Part shown: positions 10,376 to 22,140 of the stretch, in pieces
Position numbering within the stretch: position 1 is the stretch's first letter
Layout: every line of letters starts with the position of its first letter
Source of the DNA: Rhizopus sp. PT2906
Taxonomy: Eukaryota; Mucoromycota; Mucoromycetes; Mucorales; Rhizopodaceae
NCBI GenBank assembly: GCA_025529335.1
Contig: JAMYHX010000549.1
Span: forward strand, 1-26,404
Reading direction: 5' to 3'
DNA length: 26,404 nt
The notes under the pieces: generated by a model
Database searches by the model: none
What the model saw: the letters and a program-made list of their open reading frames with translations, nothing else
Told to the model about the DNA's origin: nothing
Program-made: the position numbers and the translations under genes

Positions 10376-12595
10376 TTATTTTTGGAGTATTTTATCCTTA
10401 TTTTGCCTTTGATGACTAATAATCCTGCTATAGATGCGTTTTCCATGAGGGGCGTGTCGAATGGTTGACAGGAAAGGTCGAATACGATATACAAGCTAAA
10501 TCACGCCAGTTAGCTCATCTTTATATATCTTATACAGCTATATTACCTGTTCACGCTGATCTTCGTCAGCATAATCCAGCGAAGTCTGAATGACATAGTT
10601 TGCAAAAGAATCTTGTACTAGCTTATCTATTGTTTCGCATTCAATCAGTTCATGGACCAGCAAACGCCTAGTTTGTGGCGATGCAGTGCGTATGCACTAA
10701 AGGCACATAGTTAGCTACTACTCTTTTTGTCAGTCATGCAGTCTACCTTTTCTATAACATTAGAACTGAACTTTTGTATTGACAAAGTACAGACATGATG
10801 AATAAAGTGCTGATTGATACTTTCTATATAATTTGGAACTTGTAAATCCAAGATATACTGTACAACATAGTTGCCAAAAGGATCCTGAACAAGCACAAGT
10901 GTATGTTTTGATATCTCACCCACAAGCTGGTCCTTTTGCTGTGGTGTAGCAAAGTCAAGACATCTTTGCAGTACACAACATCCATGCTTATGAGACGCTA
11001 TTTCCACACAGTGTTTACAAACAGCGTTATATATAAACTGATTATACTCGCTGGATAAATGACGAAGGCATTTTTGAATAACATGGTTGCCGTTCAAATT
11101 CTTGATCAATGGGGCAACATGAGCACTCAATGCAGATATAACGTACTGAATCTATTCATTCTATTAGCTACAAACGCCCTTCTTGTTGACATTTATCTCA
11201 ATTACCTGCTCATGGGTAGACACGCACTCTACCAGTCTCTGAATTGCCCTTGTACCATGCATGTTTAACGCGATATCGATAAGGTGTGGACGAATGATTT
11301 GAATCAATTGAATTCTTTGTTCATCGTTACATTTTTCCAACAATTTTTGACATAAATAGTTACCAAAAGGATCTAATCATGCCTCTTTCTGTCAACCATG
11401 ATGTCTATATACATGTGTGTGTGTTTTTTACCTATCATCAATTCAGCAAAGTGACTGTAAATGTCATTGAATATCAAGTCCAATTCCTCATTGGCGTTTT
11501 CCTCAATCTTTCTTTGCAAGAATCGACACCCATTTTGATCTTTACATAGATCATATAGCCTACCTGCAAAGTCACTGACATTTGCATCCACAAAACGATC
11601 TTGGTTGGCACTCGACCGTCGATTGACACTATAGTTCATATCATGTTTAGCATGTCGTCCATTTCTATCCTTTGTCTTTTGATAAGTCGTATTCAATAAT
11701 GAAGCAGAAAAAGGTGTTTGCAATAGAGGACCATGACTACTAAGGGTGTGTTGTTGGTAAAGAGATGGTGTAGCAGGGCTCGTCATGTGAAACCGCAATT
11801 CTTGAGATAAAAAGACAGAATCCATAGGGTAATATTGGCGCTGTACCTCTTTCATAGAACGTCGATGGTTCATGGAATCTGTAGTTGAATAGGTGGACTG
11901 TCTGCTTTGAGCGATAAAACTGTCATTTCCGTATCGGTCATTGATCTCAGGATTCCACTCATACGAGTAGCGTCTAGTCGGGCCGGAAATGGATTCTGGA
12001 AGAAGAGGATTGATCGTTTTAGACGTGAATGACGGCGACCAAACATTTGATGTGCTTTCGGTCAGCGTTGTTACCACTGGGAACTTTTCCAAGTTAATAA
12101 TAAAATGTAAACTTGATAATATATGAGCTTACTAGGTTTTTAATTGCTGTCGTATGCTTTGATACCGGAGGATGATGGATAAAGAAAGCAGCACCTGCAT
12201 GCAATGAATCAGGATGAGTGATCTTTATCCCTTTTTTTTTTTCCTTTTTATACCTTCTGTATTGCTCTGTACAGTGTCATGCAGTCCCATATTCGTTCCC
12301 AATCCATTCGTCGATTCTTGAGCAAGTGATAATTTTCTACGTATTTTTATATAAGTAAAGAATTGAGCTATGATCAATGCATATACCTATCATAAGGTTC
12401 ATTGAGAGATAATTTTGAGTTCAGTAGTAGATCTATATGGTCATCACTTGAATTTCTTCGTGAATTAGGTACAGATCGAGAGAAAGTTTTAGTCATGCTT
12501 GTCAGTGGCGGTGGTGTAGGATAGGTCATTTGGTTGATCAAGTTGGCTGGATCAGAATTGATGGAAGGCAAGATTTCTTCGTTGTCACTGTCCAT
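10376..12595 (-). CDS. PUF (Pumilio) family RNA-binding protein, 8 exons
   Basis: PUF proteins bind UGUA-type elements in mRNA 3' UTRs and usually repress or localise the message. Exons on the - strand: 12595-12387, 12336-12254, 12194-12133, 12083-11432, 11372-11206, 11145-10747, 10696-10547, 10495-10376 (613 residues). The first roughly 285 residues are Ser/Thr/Pro-rich and disordered. Eight repeats follow with cores NGCRFLQR, FGNYLCQK, HGTRAIQR, NGNHVIQK, HGCCVLQR, FGNYVVQY, FSSNVIEK and FANYVIQT, then a capping segment RHAPHGKRIYSRI near the C-terminus. Every joint keeps frame. The repeat order and the SN..E pattern in repeat 7 are those of classical Pumilio/Puf3-type proteins rather than Nop9 or Puf6. 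The promoter must lie in the 219 nt between 12595 and the next gene's stop. Confidence 0.92.
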
Positions 12596-12814
12596 CGTGG
12601 CAGATCTGTTTATGTTTTAAAGAAGCCTTCAACTATGTGTAAACTTTTTGCTTTTATTATAATAATATTGTTTTCGCGTTGTGATGACAAATTTTATATA
12701 AAAGAAAGAGAAAAAAAAAAGAAAAAGAGGCCGATTTTTTGTGTAGTTATGCAACAGAGAGAGAAATGACATCATAACAAAAATGTACTAAAAGGGCGTT
12801 ACCATGACATTAAA

Positions 12815-13611
12815 TCAATGCTGCTTTTGTCCTTTATTCGCCTTTTCCCATTGTTGGTATTCCCATTCAACTACGTTGTCGATCATTCTCATATCCTTTA
12901 AATAGATCATCTTTGCTAAAGGTGAGTCAATGATGGTATCGATTATGCCAGTTGAGTAGATCAATTGAACAAGGGCGAACCAGCATATACCAAAACATGT
13001 GCCAATGCATGACCCAGCAATAACTTGATTTAGTGTATGATATCCTAAATAAACTCTGTAACAAACAAGTCAATATACAAAAATACAGTCCAATTTTAAT
13101 AAGGTTATTATTCACCTTGAGATGGATACTAAAATGGCAAGTAGTAACATTAAGTTACTTATGAGCACCTTCCAGATACTTTGATGAAATGAAATATTCT
13201 TCATCAAATAAAGCGTCCCATAGACTGCAAAATACCAAATGAATTGAGAATGACTAGATGGCATACCATATCCATCACCCAAGTGAGCTATCGTACATTT
13301 ACATTAATTTTAGGATAAACACCAAGCTATTAATGGTTTACTTGCAGTTTACCGTGTGGCCTTTCTTGTTCTATTGCTTCTTTTAGTAAATAATTGATGA
13401 CTTCGTTCAAAAGTTGTCCTAGAAGCATCAAGATCCCTGCCATTTCACGACGAGACACAATAACAGATGCATAGAAAACGAGAATGGCGATAGGAGCTAG
13501 GGTGATGTAAGCAAAAGCATATGATATTTTATCTTGAGGATCAAAATACACGTGAGTTAATGATATAGAAGCCAACGCATGTCCTTCATTGCTATGACAA
13601 CTGATTGTCAT
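12815..13611 (-). CDS. dolichyldiphosphatase (PAP2 superfamily, DOLPP1/Cwh8-like), 3 exons
   Basis: This ER enzyme dephosphorylates dolichyl diphosphate released by protein N-glycosylation so that the lipid carrier can be reused. Exons on the - strand: 13611-13353, 13287-13116, 13055-12815 (223 residues). The three PAP2 phosphatase motifs are present: KEAIEQERP (K-x6-RP, residues about 77-85), GYGMPSSHSQF (PSSH, 96-99), and SRVYLGYH (SR-x5-H, 143-150) followed by TLNQVIAG. Several hydrophobic helices separate them, and the length fits the family. I chose the ATG at 13611. An upstream in-frame ATG at 13647 would add MCAFFFFSFFYK, mostly poly-Phe from a T/A run. For intron 1 the donor GTAAAC directly after CCACACG keeps frame; a second GTAAAC 11 nt on would not. 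Confidence 0.88.
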
Positions 13612-14520
13612 CTTGTAAAAAAAAGAAAAGAAAAAAAAGGCACACAAAAAACTTTAACCTCAGCTTTAGCCCTTCACCACTGGTTTTTTTCGTGTATTTC
13701 TAAAAATAAAGAGCTGTTTTGTACGACAATGCAAAGATTTGACTTATTTGGAAGAGCTATTTTCGACGTTGCATATTGGTTAAAAAAGAAAATAGCAGAG
13801 ATACAATGAAGGTATTACCATCAAAAACAAAGCTTCTCAAAAGTATACGGTATGCTTGCGATGCTTAAATGCATTACTGATATATTCTCCTTTGCCTCTG
13901 TTGAAAAGTTCAATGTTCTTTTTTTTTTTGCACAAAGCAGGTAATTTTTATTTTGATAGATATCCTAATGAATTCTAATATTATTTGGATATACATGCGA
14001 GCAGAAACCAAATTACGCCTATGAAGCGTGCTCTATCAACCTGATGGGCGATTTGATCTCTGGAGAGAGTCTTGCTTAGAAAATTCCCAGCACTTTAAAA
14101 ACAGAAGGAGATTCCTTCTACAATTTATTTTTCAAAAGGTCTATTTCCAAACGTAAAACACCGTAATATCAATAAAAGAGTAAAGGGGTGTCACTAAACA
14201 GCTTATTTTGAGGCTCTTTCTAATCACAGTCATTAAAGCATAGCTCTCTTTCTCTTAAAAGGTCCGTAACGATATTACTATTAAAAAAAGAGCAAAAACA
14301 TGATGCTTTCCCTCTTTTTTTCTTACTTTTATCAAGTGAATTAGGTTAAATGCAGCTGTGTTTACTGCAATGGTATCTCTTCAAATGACAACTTGGTCAC
14401 TAACATCTGAAGATTACAGTTGACTTTAAATTGTTGCTTTTATTTTTCAAGACTTTTTTTTTCCTCTTTTTTCACCTTATCTTTCTTTCTTTACCCCCAT
14501 TTTTATTCCCCATTTGATAA
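13612..14520. other. divergent intergenic region between PAP2 and JmjC genes
   Basis: About 910 nt separating two genes transcribed away from each other, so it should hold both promoters. I see no gene. Open frames here (such as 13579-13809 on +) are short and A-rich. There are T-runs at 13919-13929 and 14452-14461, and a pyrimidine-rich stretch (14461-14515) right before the JmjC gene start, common in front of fungal genes. Confidence 0.45.
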
Positions 14521-16617
14521 ATGTCTTCAAAAGCCTCAAAGAGAAAGTTTGCTTCATTGACACGCACTGAAATCGAAGAGTGCTTACGTCAACAAAAGCG
14601 TATCAAACTAGAAATTCAACAGCTACCTTGCCGTAAGCTTAAGTTGAACTATAATAACAGCACTGCTATTTATTGTGGTAATTGCACGCGTAAGAAAGGT
14701 GATTGCTCCTTTGTTGACCTGCGAGCCTTCAAAGTCGAAGCCGATAACACCTTGACTTATGGTCCATACTTTCCTTCTGCTACAACAGAAGATCCTTTGA
14801 AGGCTAAGCTTACTATTGCAGTTAAACCCAAGCCACCAGATAGTACAGCCAAGCAGTACATTCAGCAGTATGTTGAGCCAGTACTGAGACAGATTGTTAG
14901 CGATGAAGAGCAACTTACTACTGCTTTGAGCGATGAAGTGTCTGTCATCAACCGTAAATTTGTTGGTGGCTACGGTCACAGCTGTGATAGTTGCTTGACT
15001 AGCATATTCAACTATCACTATATCTGCGCTACTTGCGCTTATGAAATCTGCCCTTCATGTTTCAAGGACGCCAAATTGATGAGGTGTCTTCATTGCGTCC
15101 ATCATACACCTGATCATTTCGTTTTATTTAGCAAGTACTCAGATGATTCTTTCTCTGAGCTCAAGTCAAGCCTTTTCAGAGAACACCGTGGCACGAAAAG
15201 ATCATTCTCTGAGGATCAACAGGAGTTTAACGATACCAAGGTTGTCATGAAGAATCCATCTGGTGATATTGAAGTGTCATTCGATATGAGCTTAAAGACA
15301 CGTAAGAATAAACTTTATTACGCGCTTATTTCCTTGTTAACCTTTTCCAATAGCTGAATCAGTCTCTGATGTGACACATGCCCCTCCCAAAAAGGCCTAT
15401 ATTGTTACCGTTGAAGACTCCTTATCCCCCCATACCACCATCCATAGTGCTTCTGAATATACCACTACCAGTGCTGCCTTCTCTTGTGCGTCTGGTTCCC
15501 CTGCTCCCACTGTGAATACCCTCGATACTAATACATTGAACCCATCATCTGATACTGGCCGCTCCTTTGCCACGAGTCTGTCTATTCCTAAATGCACCAT
15601 TACCTCTGATGAGCACCTAGTTATATCACGCGAAAGCATAACCCTAGAACAATTCCAGGCTTATTGGAAACGACACAAACCTTTAATCATTACAGATTCA
15701 CTAAAGGACACTGATTCCGAATGGTCTCCTGAATATTTTATCAAACACTACGGAAAAGATCCCATTGAAGTCATTGACTGTAAAGATTATACAAAGAAAA
15801 ACAAATCAACTGTGAAGGAGTACTTTGAAGGCTTCTCAGATCATCGCAAGCGCAAGGCTTTGGCAAAGAAACTGGGAACATCTGAGCTTTTGAAAGTCAA
15901 GGTAACATAAAAGATTCTATTATAACATCTACATATGACTGACAAAGTAACTTATAGGACTGGCCACCTACTGAAGATATCGCAAACAAGTTTCCCCAGC
16001 TCTATAAGGAGTTTATGGCCACTGTGCCAATACCTGAATACAGCGCAACAGATGGTTATTTTAACTTGGCCAATCGTTTACCTACTGAATTTCTTCCTCC
16101 TGATCTTGGACCCAAGATGTTTATTTCATACATGTCTGGCAAAACTAACCTTCACTGCGACATGACTGATGCGGTCAACCTTATGTATTATGCCGGCAAG
16201 ACTAATAACACAAACCACGCTGCTGCCATATGGCATATATTTGCTGCAAAGGATTCTAAAGCATTATCAAAATGGCTAAAGAAGCGTCACCAGAAATTTC
16301 TGAAAAAGTGGCATCCCATCCACAGTCAGTCGTTATACATGGATGACAAAGAACTGAAGCTACTGGAAAAGCAGACAGGCATTAAGCCTTGGAAAATATA
16401 CCAGAATTGCGGCGATGCCGTCTATATACCAGCTGGATGCCCACATCAAGTTTATAACTGCACAGAAGCCATCAAGTGCGCGGTTGACTTTGTCAGCCCT
16501 GAAAACCTTGAAATGAGCCTATCGGTAACTAAGCAGTTTAGCAAATTACCAAAGACGGATGCTTTACAGCTCAAGTCTACTCTGCTGTTTACTTGGAAAG
16601 AGATAAACGAAAACTAA
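14521..16617 (+). CDS. KDM3-like JmjC-domain protein (putative histone H3K9 demethylase), 3 exons
   Basis: JmjC enzymes of the KDM3/JMJD1 group use Fe(II) and 2-oxoglutarate to demethylate H3K9. Exons: 14521-15301, 15354-15901, 15958-16617 (662 residues). Near residues 52-62 is a short Cys cluster (CGNCTRKKGDC). At 155-192 lies a zinc module with spacing C-x2-C, C-x2-C, C-x2-C (GHSCDSCLTSIFNYHYIC then CAYEICPSC), very like the KDM3 zinc finger. A Ser/Thr-rich linker covers about 270-345. The JmjC region has LHCDMTDAVN, supplying His-x-Asp of the iron site (H509, D511), and GDAVYIPAGCPHQVYNC, supplying the second His (H606). All three metal ligands are present, so it is probably active. It is divergent from the PAP2 gene and converges on the Fanzor pseudogene 165 nt beyond its stop. 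Substrate specificity is inferred. Confidence 0.88.
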
Positions 16618-16782
16618 CTTATACCATAAAAGCATTTAATAAAGCATAAAATACAAACATAAGCCAAGTGTGCCCCTATATAACTAGAAGACGAATGAGT
16701 AATGTATTATTTGTTTTATACCTACCGAAGTGTTAAGGAATGCGCCGCCGTTATCGACTGTGCATTAAATTTAGGAGAATCG

Positions 16783-19714
16783 TTAGTCTTTTGAAGGACT
16801 TCTGAAGAGGGGAGACCCTTCACTGTCATGCTTTGATTTGTAAACAAAGGTACTATATATATTCAATACACTGTTCACATCGCGATTCCACACCGTACCA
16901 CAAGATTCACACCTGAGGACAACATGTGCTCTTCACTTTGATCCAGTAATTGATATGTTATTTAATTGTTTGGATTTGCACTTGTTACATATCTGACTCG
17001 TTAAGTACTCGTCAGCCGAAAAGAATTCAGTTCCCCGTTGGACTGTTTGCATTTTCGTTTGATTTCTTCGGTAATGCGTCTAGTAGGTGCAGCACGTTTT
17101 CCTTTCATATTTGAACAAAAAAGAACCATTTTCGAACGTAATGATCCGCTTCTGCTGAGAGGAGGAAGGGAGGTCAGCAGGAGGCAGAGGTGCATGTTTG
17201 CTTTTGTTTGGGTTTTGGTTTTTGGCGCCAAGTTGTACTTGATGAGCCATATTTTTCGCTGTTGTCAAGAGTCCTTTAACAATCTCTTGAGTTCCTTTTT
17301 GCTTGTTGATATAAGTCTTTAACTTTTGGGACCTATGCCATACACAGCGTTATTAAAATACACACTATGTAAGAGAGTGACATACCATTTATCTGGACAG
17401 TAGTAGTTATGGATTCTTTGATAGTTTTGTAGACGTGTAGAGGCAGCTAGTAAAAATGAGATCAAGTTTGCAGTTTTTAAAGTAGGTAATTTACTAATAT
17501 ACTTAAATCCGTCTAAATGACACTCTTGATGTTCTTTTCGTCTTCTTATAGCAAGATTGTAACTACATAAATGATAGTATTCTTCCAAGCTTATAATTCT
17601 AACGCGTTCATGTTCTGTAGAATCAACTGCAGTAAAGATGGTTGATATACCAGGATCAACAGCCCAAATTTCTGCATCGTCAACGATATCAGCAAAATCC
17701 TTGGGTGTCTTTGGTTCTCTTTTAGGTTCATCTTGGATAGAGGCAGTTTTCTTAAAGATAAAAGATACAGCATAACCATCAGTAGTGATCACATTTCTAC
17801 AATGACAACATTTGTTTAGACCAAAAGAAAAGACATGTAAGCATACGTACGCAAACTTTTTAGAACGTGAGGTCAAGCTTTCGAGTCTTTTGTAGTCTAT
17901 TTTTGAAAAATCAAAGACATTAAAGTACCATAAAGTTAAGTCATTATTATTCTTTTAACCTGGTTTGATCTTGTTGTCACATTGTTTGGCAAGTCTCCAA
18001 AAAGCTTGAGCATCAATCTGTATACTCTTGGAATCAATCTTGTACAAAGGAAGTAAAGAAAAGTATCTTAATACTCGAGGGTCAGTGTACTTGAGAGATA
18101 TGAAGGCCTTGTCTTGGATTCTTGCTTGTACTGTTTTGATAAAGGTTTGAACAGCATCAATATCCTTTTTATCAATGTTCTTCAGCTTGCTTGTTATTTC
18201 CAAGGTCTTGTTGGAATTGATAACGGTCAAGGTGTTTTCTTTTAATTATCTGTACTTGCTTGCGTTCAACTTCTTGGCAAAAGGAAGTTCTTGTAACTTT
18301 CTATGGACATAACTGCTTGATGCTTTGTCTTGTGGTTTCATTTCTTGAATGAACTTCTTTTGTTCCATTTCTTTCTGAATAAAGTGTAACCACTTCATGT
18401 AGCATTGAGGCTTAGCATACAAATTAGCTTCACTTGGTACATCAGCATTATTGGAAGCATCGTAGTTTGACTAAAAAGTAAGAAAGTTATTGACAATGGT
18501 TTCGTGTCGTTCAGTTCAATCAACAGTAGATGGCTAGGCAGACTTGGGATTTATCTTTTGTTGAAAGATATGTTTTGCTAAAGACTTGCGTTGTTTGACT
18601 GTTAAGCTATCACCACAAAAGTAAGGAGAGATCTTTTCGGACAGGACATTAAGGATATGTCTGAGAGTTCGATCTTCATAAGTGGAGCATAAATAGTTGC
18701 GGACCAGTGTTTCGTATTGTTTAGCCATGGATAATACAATGGTCATATATCCTTTACTTGCGTACTTGTCCAATTCAGATTGGTTAAGAGATATAGATTC
18801 ACAAAAGGTCTTGAAACTCTTCTTGATACTATGAGAGGCATGCTTTCCTTGCCCAGTAAAGTGTAAAATATGTTATAGAACAGGTTTTGAGTAACTACAG
18901 GTAGCTCTTCACCATTTTCGAGAAGTTCCAAGAAATAGTAATTAGCAAAGATGGAGTCAGCGTATACCAATTGAGTAATATGATCAACTACTTCTTGAAT
19001 CAAGGTAACGAACTTGAGATATTTGTAAGTATTAGTCAAAATGTCTTGATTACAAAAGTTTTCTCGACGGTATCCTTAGGCTTTGGAAGCTTCGTTTTTG
19101 ACTTATTCATAGGACACAACTTGCTGGAGGAGCGAGAGTGATCTGTTCCACCACAAGAAGGACATCGTATTTGTTTTTGCTCATTTGTTGTCGTCTTGTT
19201 CTTTTCTTTTTTCCTTTTTAAGTGCCTCAGTCTTATCAATCTTGTCTTGATATTTCTTTGAGGCCTTGATAGGAGCAGAAGTACGGCTAATGGAAGGAGT
19301 AGGGGCAGTTAATACAGCTTGAACACTTGTATTTTTGTTGGCTATAGGCATAGATGTCTTTTCATTGATGACAACATTTGAGGGATCAAGAGCAGATGTG
19401 TCATCTTTAACAGCTTTCAAAGTAGTACAGATATTCTTGTCTATTACAACATTCAGTTATAAAATAGATAGAACTAATAGATATTATCTTTACCTTTTCT
19501 AAGTAATGGTGTTTCTTGAAAGTCATCGTCACTTGCTTCGAAAGATATGTTCTTGAATAAATTTGCTTGTGTTTGTGCAAACAAAGAAGGGAACCCGCGA
19601 TCAACAGCTAATCGACCCTTAATATATGTAATGTCGACTTTATAGCTTACACACTCTTTCCTTTGTCTCGCTTTGCCTTTGAAGGCAGAGTGTTTTGTTT
19701 TTCTTTCGCTTCAT
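16783..19714 (-). pseudogene. Fanzor (eukaryotic TnpB/OrfB-like RNA-guided nuclease) pseudogene
   Basis: On the - strand a nearly full-length Fanzor-like gene can be followed. The start is at 19714 (MKRKKNK). A zinc knuckle CPSCGGTDHSRSSSKLCP lies at about 19164-19111. A long helical region follows (FVTLIQEVVDHITQLVY; MAKQYETLVRNYLCSTYEDR). The RuvC-I motif is EIWAVDPGIST, with its Asp at 17657-17655. The C-terminal part has DEYLTSQICNKC (about 17010-16977), RCESCGTVW (CESC at 16911-16900) and NRDVNSVLNI (Asp at 16881-16879). Plausible introns: 19650-19608, 19493-19441, 17959-17897, 17850-17797, 17385-17333. Damage: frameshifts near 19200, 19040, 18855, 17115 and 17020, and in-frame stops at 18536-18534, 18248-18246 and 16935-16933. 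The 19040 break could instead be a short intron. Fanzor nucleases are known to be guided by an RNA from the 3' end of their locus; this copy cannot make the full protein. Confidence 0.85.
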
Positions 19715-21259
19715 GTTGAACTAGAAAAAGAAAAAAGAAGCAGCTGCTGCGGGTAGCCCTGTCATGTTAAATTAACGATCGACAACATTTCTTATTAATT
19801 AATCATGTTGTCTTTAATAGTAAAATCTTTCTCAAATGAAAATCACTCTACTTTTGATGCATTGCACATCATGATGTGGTCCTCAAAGTAGTTACCTTTA
19901 TAAAAGTGATGGATAGGAATACTAAAATAGCACATGATGGCCATGGACTATCATGTAAACATCAGAAATAGTGATCGAAAAAGTAACAGTAAATAGAGAA
20001 GAGAAGAGGCACAAGCCCTAGCGTCACTCATATGTTTCATGAGGAAATAGTAGTACATAATTCGTACATATATATGCAACGTGTGTCTGGATTATTCTTT
20101 GAAAGTGATGCTCAGAGTGATACTGATCATGTAATGAAGTGTTGGTAATTCCAGTATATATAGTGATTTATAAGATCAAAATAAGAGATTGTTCATTATT
20201 TACAAAATTGTGTCTTTTTATATGAGAACAGGACGGCTGATGATTCCTGTGTATGTCGTCTTATATTGCTTCAGTTTATTCTTCTTCTTTTCCTTCTTCT
20301 CATTTGATACAATAGAGGAAATAGAGAGTAAAATGTATACTTTACTGCAAGATTATATTCAGCTTATTATAATGCTTCGGATCAAATATGCACCTTCCAA
20401 CCTGCTTCGGACTATGCCACTCTTGGCTCTACTGCTAATGTTACCTCTTCATGTACTTTTGATTCGTTTGTTGTTTTAATATCCTTGTATCTGCTGCTGA
20501 ACCCATAACCGATATCAATAGCTATTCACTAGAGGAACCTGGCGTAGAAAAAGATTGATTTTTTAACGTTTGGGTGAAAGGCAGCGAACTATATTATTTT
20601 AAATTAAGCTACACAAAATAATTCTTATGCTTACTATTGAAATACTTTAAAGAGAAGCTAAAAACATAAAGTTTCTGCTTTTAATCAAAGCAAGGACTAT
20701 CAGACAAGCTATAATTGCAAACCTTTTGTTATATGCTTTATAACGAAACGGTTGCTGATAAAGTTTTTAGTGCAGTCATTTGATATCGAATGGGACTTAA
20801 GTGTGCTTGTCACAGTAACAGATAAAACCAATGTCAAAGCTCTTCCTTTGATATCATTACTATCTCATAATCGATCCTGATTAGCATCATGGTCAATTGT
20901 CTATGTATCTGGGCTAATTTAGTGACCTTTTTTTGCTGCTATTTCATAAACATATTGGAGATTATTCAAACTGATTCAGATAACTTAAGAGTAGAATTTA
21001 CTTTTTCTGTATATTGCAAGTGATTCACAAGCCATTACCCAGAATCACAGTGAATTTCTCCTGTTTTCTTGATGCCTTCTTCAAAGCAGCTATTTCGATT
21101 AACTTTTTCAAGATTCTGGGTACATATTTCTCAAGAAACTTAGCGAGACTGGACCACAAAGCTGTACGGCTTATATACCTTGATAATAACTGAAGGCTCT
21201 AGTATAAATATGATATTTTATTTTCGAACTTTGTTCACACCTGCAAGATCTAATCTGAA
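19715..21259. other. gene-poor stretch with a short coding-like fragment
   Basis: No intact gene. On + at 20332-20508 one frame reads NVYFTARLYSAYYNASDQIC followed by a Cys/Ser/Thr-rich stretch (DYATLGSTANVTSSCTFDSF). It looks like a piece of a secreted or surface protein but is cut off on both sides by stops. An overlapping frame at 20189-20479 is hydrophobic and probably its shadow. The rest (20510-21259) has stops in all frames and is AT-rich. Confidence 0.35.
19781..19812. repeat. 8-bp inverted repeat upstream of the Fanzor pseudogene
   Basis: GACAACAT (19781-19788) and ATGTTGTC (19805-19812) are perfect inverse arms around a 16-nt AT-rich loop. It lies about 70 nt upstream of the Fanzor start. 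It could be a mobile-element end structure or chance; no matching copy was seen at the other end (16618-16783). Confidence 0.3.
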
Positions 21260-22140
21260 TTGTATCATTTGGTCAGATTTCGTTTGAGGAATAGAGCAGT
21301 AGACAACGCAGATGAATCCTTTTTCGATTTCAAAGATAATCGGGCGCTCGCTTATGAAAAAACAATGTTTCTTCTTAAAATTTTTTGCGGTCAAGGGGCC
21401 GAGCATGATCCGGTCAATTTTAAATTGAAGGAATATCAATCAATATATTCAGTACATCCATTTCAAATAGAAGAAGTACTTGCATTGTGAGAAACTATAG
21501 AGCAGAACGATATTTTGACAAATACCGGTCTGAAAGGAGCTTACATCGTAGCAACAACCCGCGAACTTCCCTAATTTCTTTACAAGAGCATGTTTTTACG
21601 AATATAGGCCATTATCTTTCGGCCTGAGCGCTGTCCCGAGAGTGTTTTATGAGTTAGAGCATAATACATTAGAACTATTGAAAATATCAGATATACGCCT
21701 AGTCCATTATTTGGAACCTATCTGTGTGCTAGCGAAAACCAAGAAAGGATTGTAGCTTCACCTTCAATACCAGGTCAACGAAGATCAGTATACCGCAAGT
21801 AAAATTGTCGAATCTAGTCGCAATAATCAGAGAATTATAGAAGAAGACGACTGCATACTCTTACAGATGGATTGTGGCTCTTTTGAGCAAGATGGAATCC
21901 ATAATTCCAATAGTTAAGAGAAATTCTTTTATATTCCAGATAACTTCGATGGAACTTTGTGAAAAATCTTTATCAACAGTACTAAAATTACGAAAACCTT
22001 GTCATCAGTCTCCTGAGAGTGTACGCCCTACCCGACAAATTAATAGCGATAGAGCAAAAGTTTTGTCAGAGACCAAATATATCCTTGATAAGCTTACAGT
22101 TGAAGGAGTTGACCAAGATATTGTCGTACCAGTCCTCTAA
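21260..22140 (+). pseudogene. broken coding-like island of unknown family
   Basis: Two protein-like segments on + are separated by many stops. At 21260-21490: VDNADESFFDFKDNRALAY, then HDPVNFKLKEYQSIYSVHPF, ending EEVLAL. At 21874-22140: VKRNSFIFQITSMELCE, then SDRAKVLSETKYILDKLTVE, ending VVPVL. Between them other frames show residues such as EEDDCILLQMDCGSFEQDG (about 21840-21896). Composition is that of a real soluble protein rather than random AT-rich DNA, and the order suggests a decayed single gene. I recognise no domain. Confidence 0.4.

Noticed and set aside
13612..13647. Upstream ATG for the PAP2 gene adding MCAFFFFSFFYK
   Set aside because: The extra residues come from a homopolymer-rich stretch and are unlike the family's N-terminus; the ATG at 13611 is preferred.
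14623..15018. - strand 131-codon open frame
   Set aside because: It is the antisense of exon 1 of the JmjC gene, whose zinc-binding Cys pattern is clear on +.
17038..17322. + strand open frame of 94 codons
   Set aside because: It is the antisense of the Fanzor pseudogene, which has clear motifs on the - strand.
21037..21121. 10-bp inverted repeat ACCCAGAATC / GATTCTGGGT
   Set aside because: Single occurrence with a 65-nt spacer in AT-rich non-coding DNA and no linked element; could be chance.
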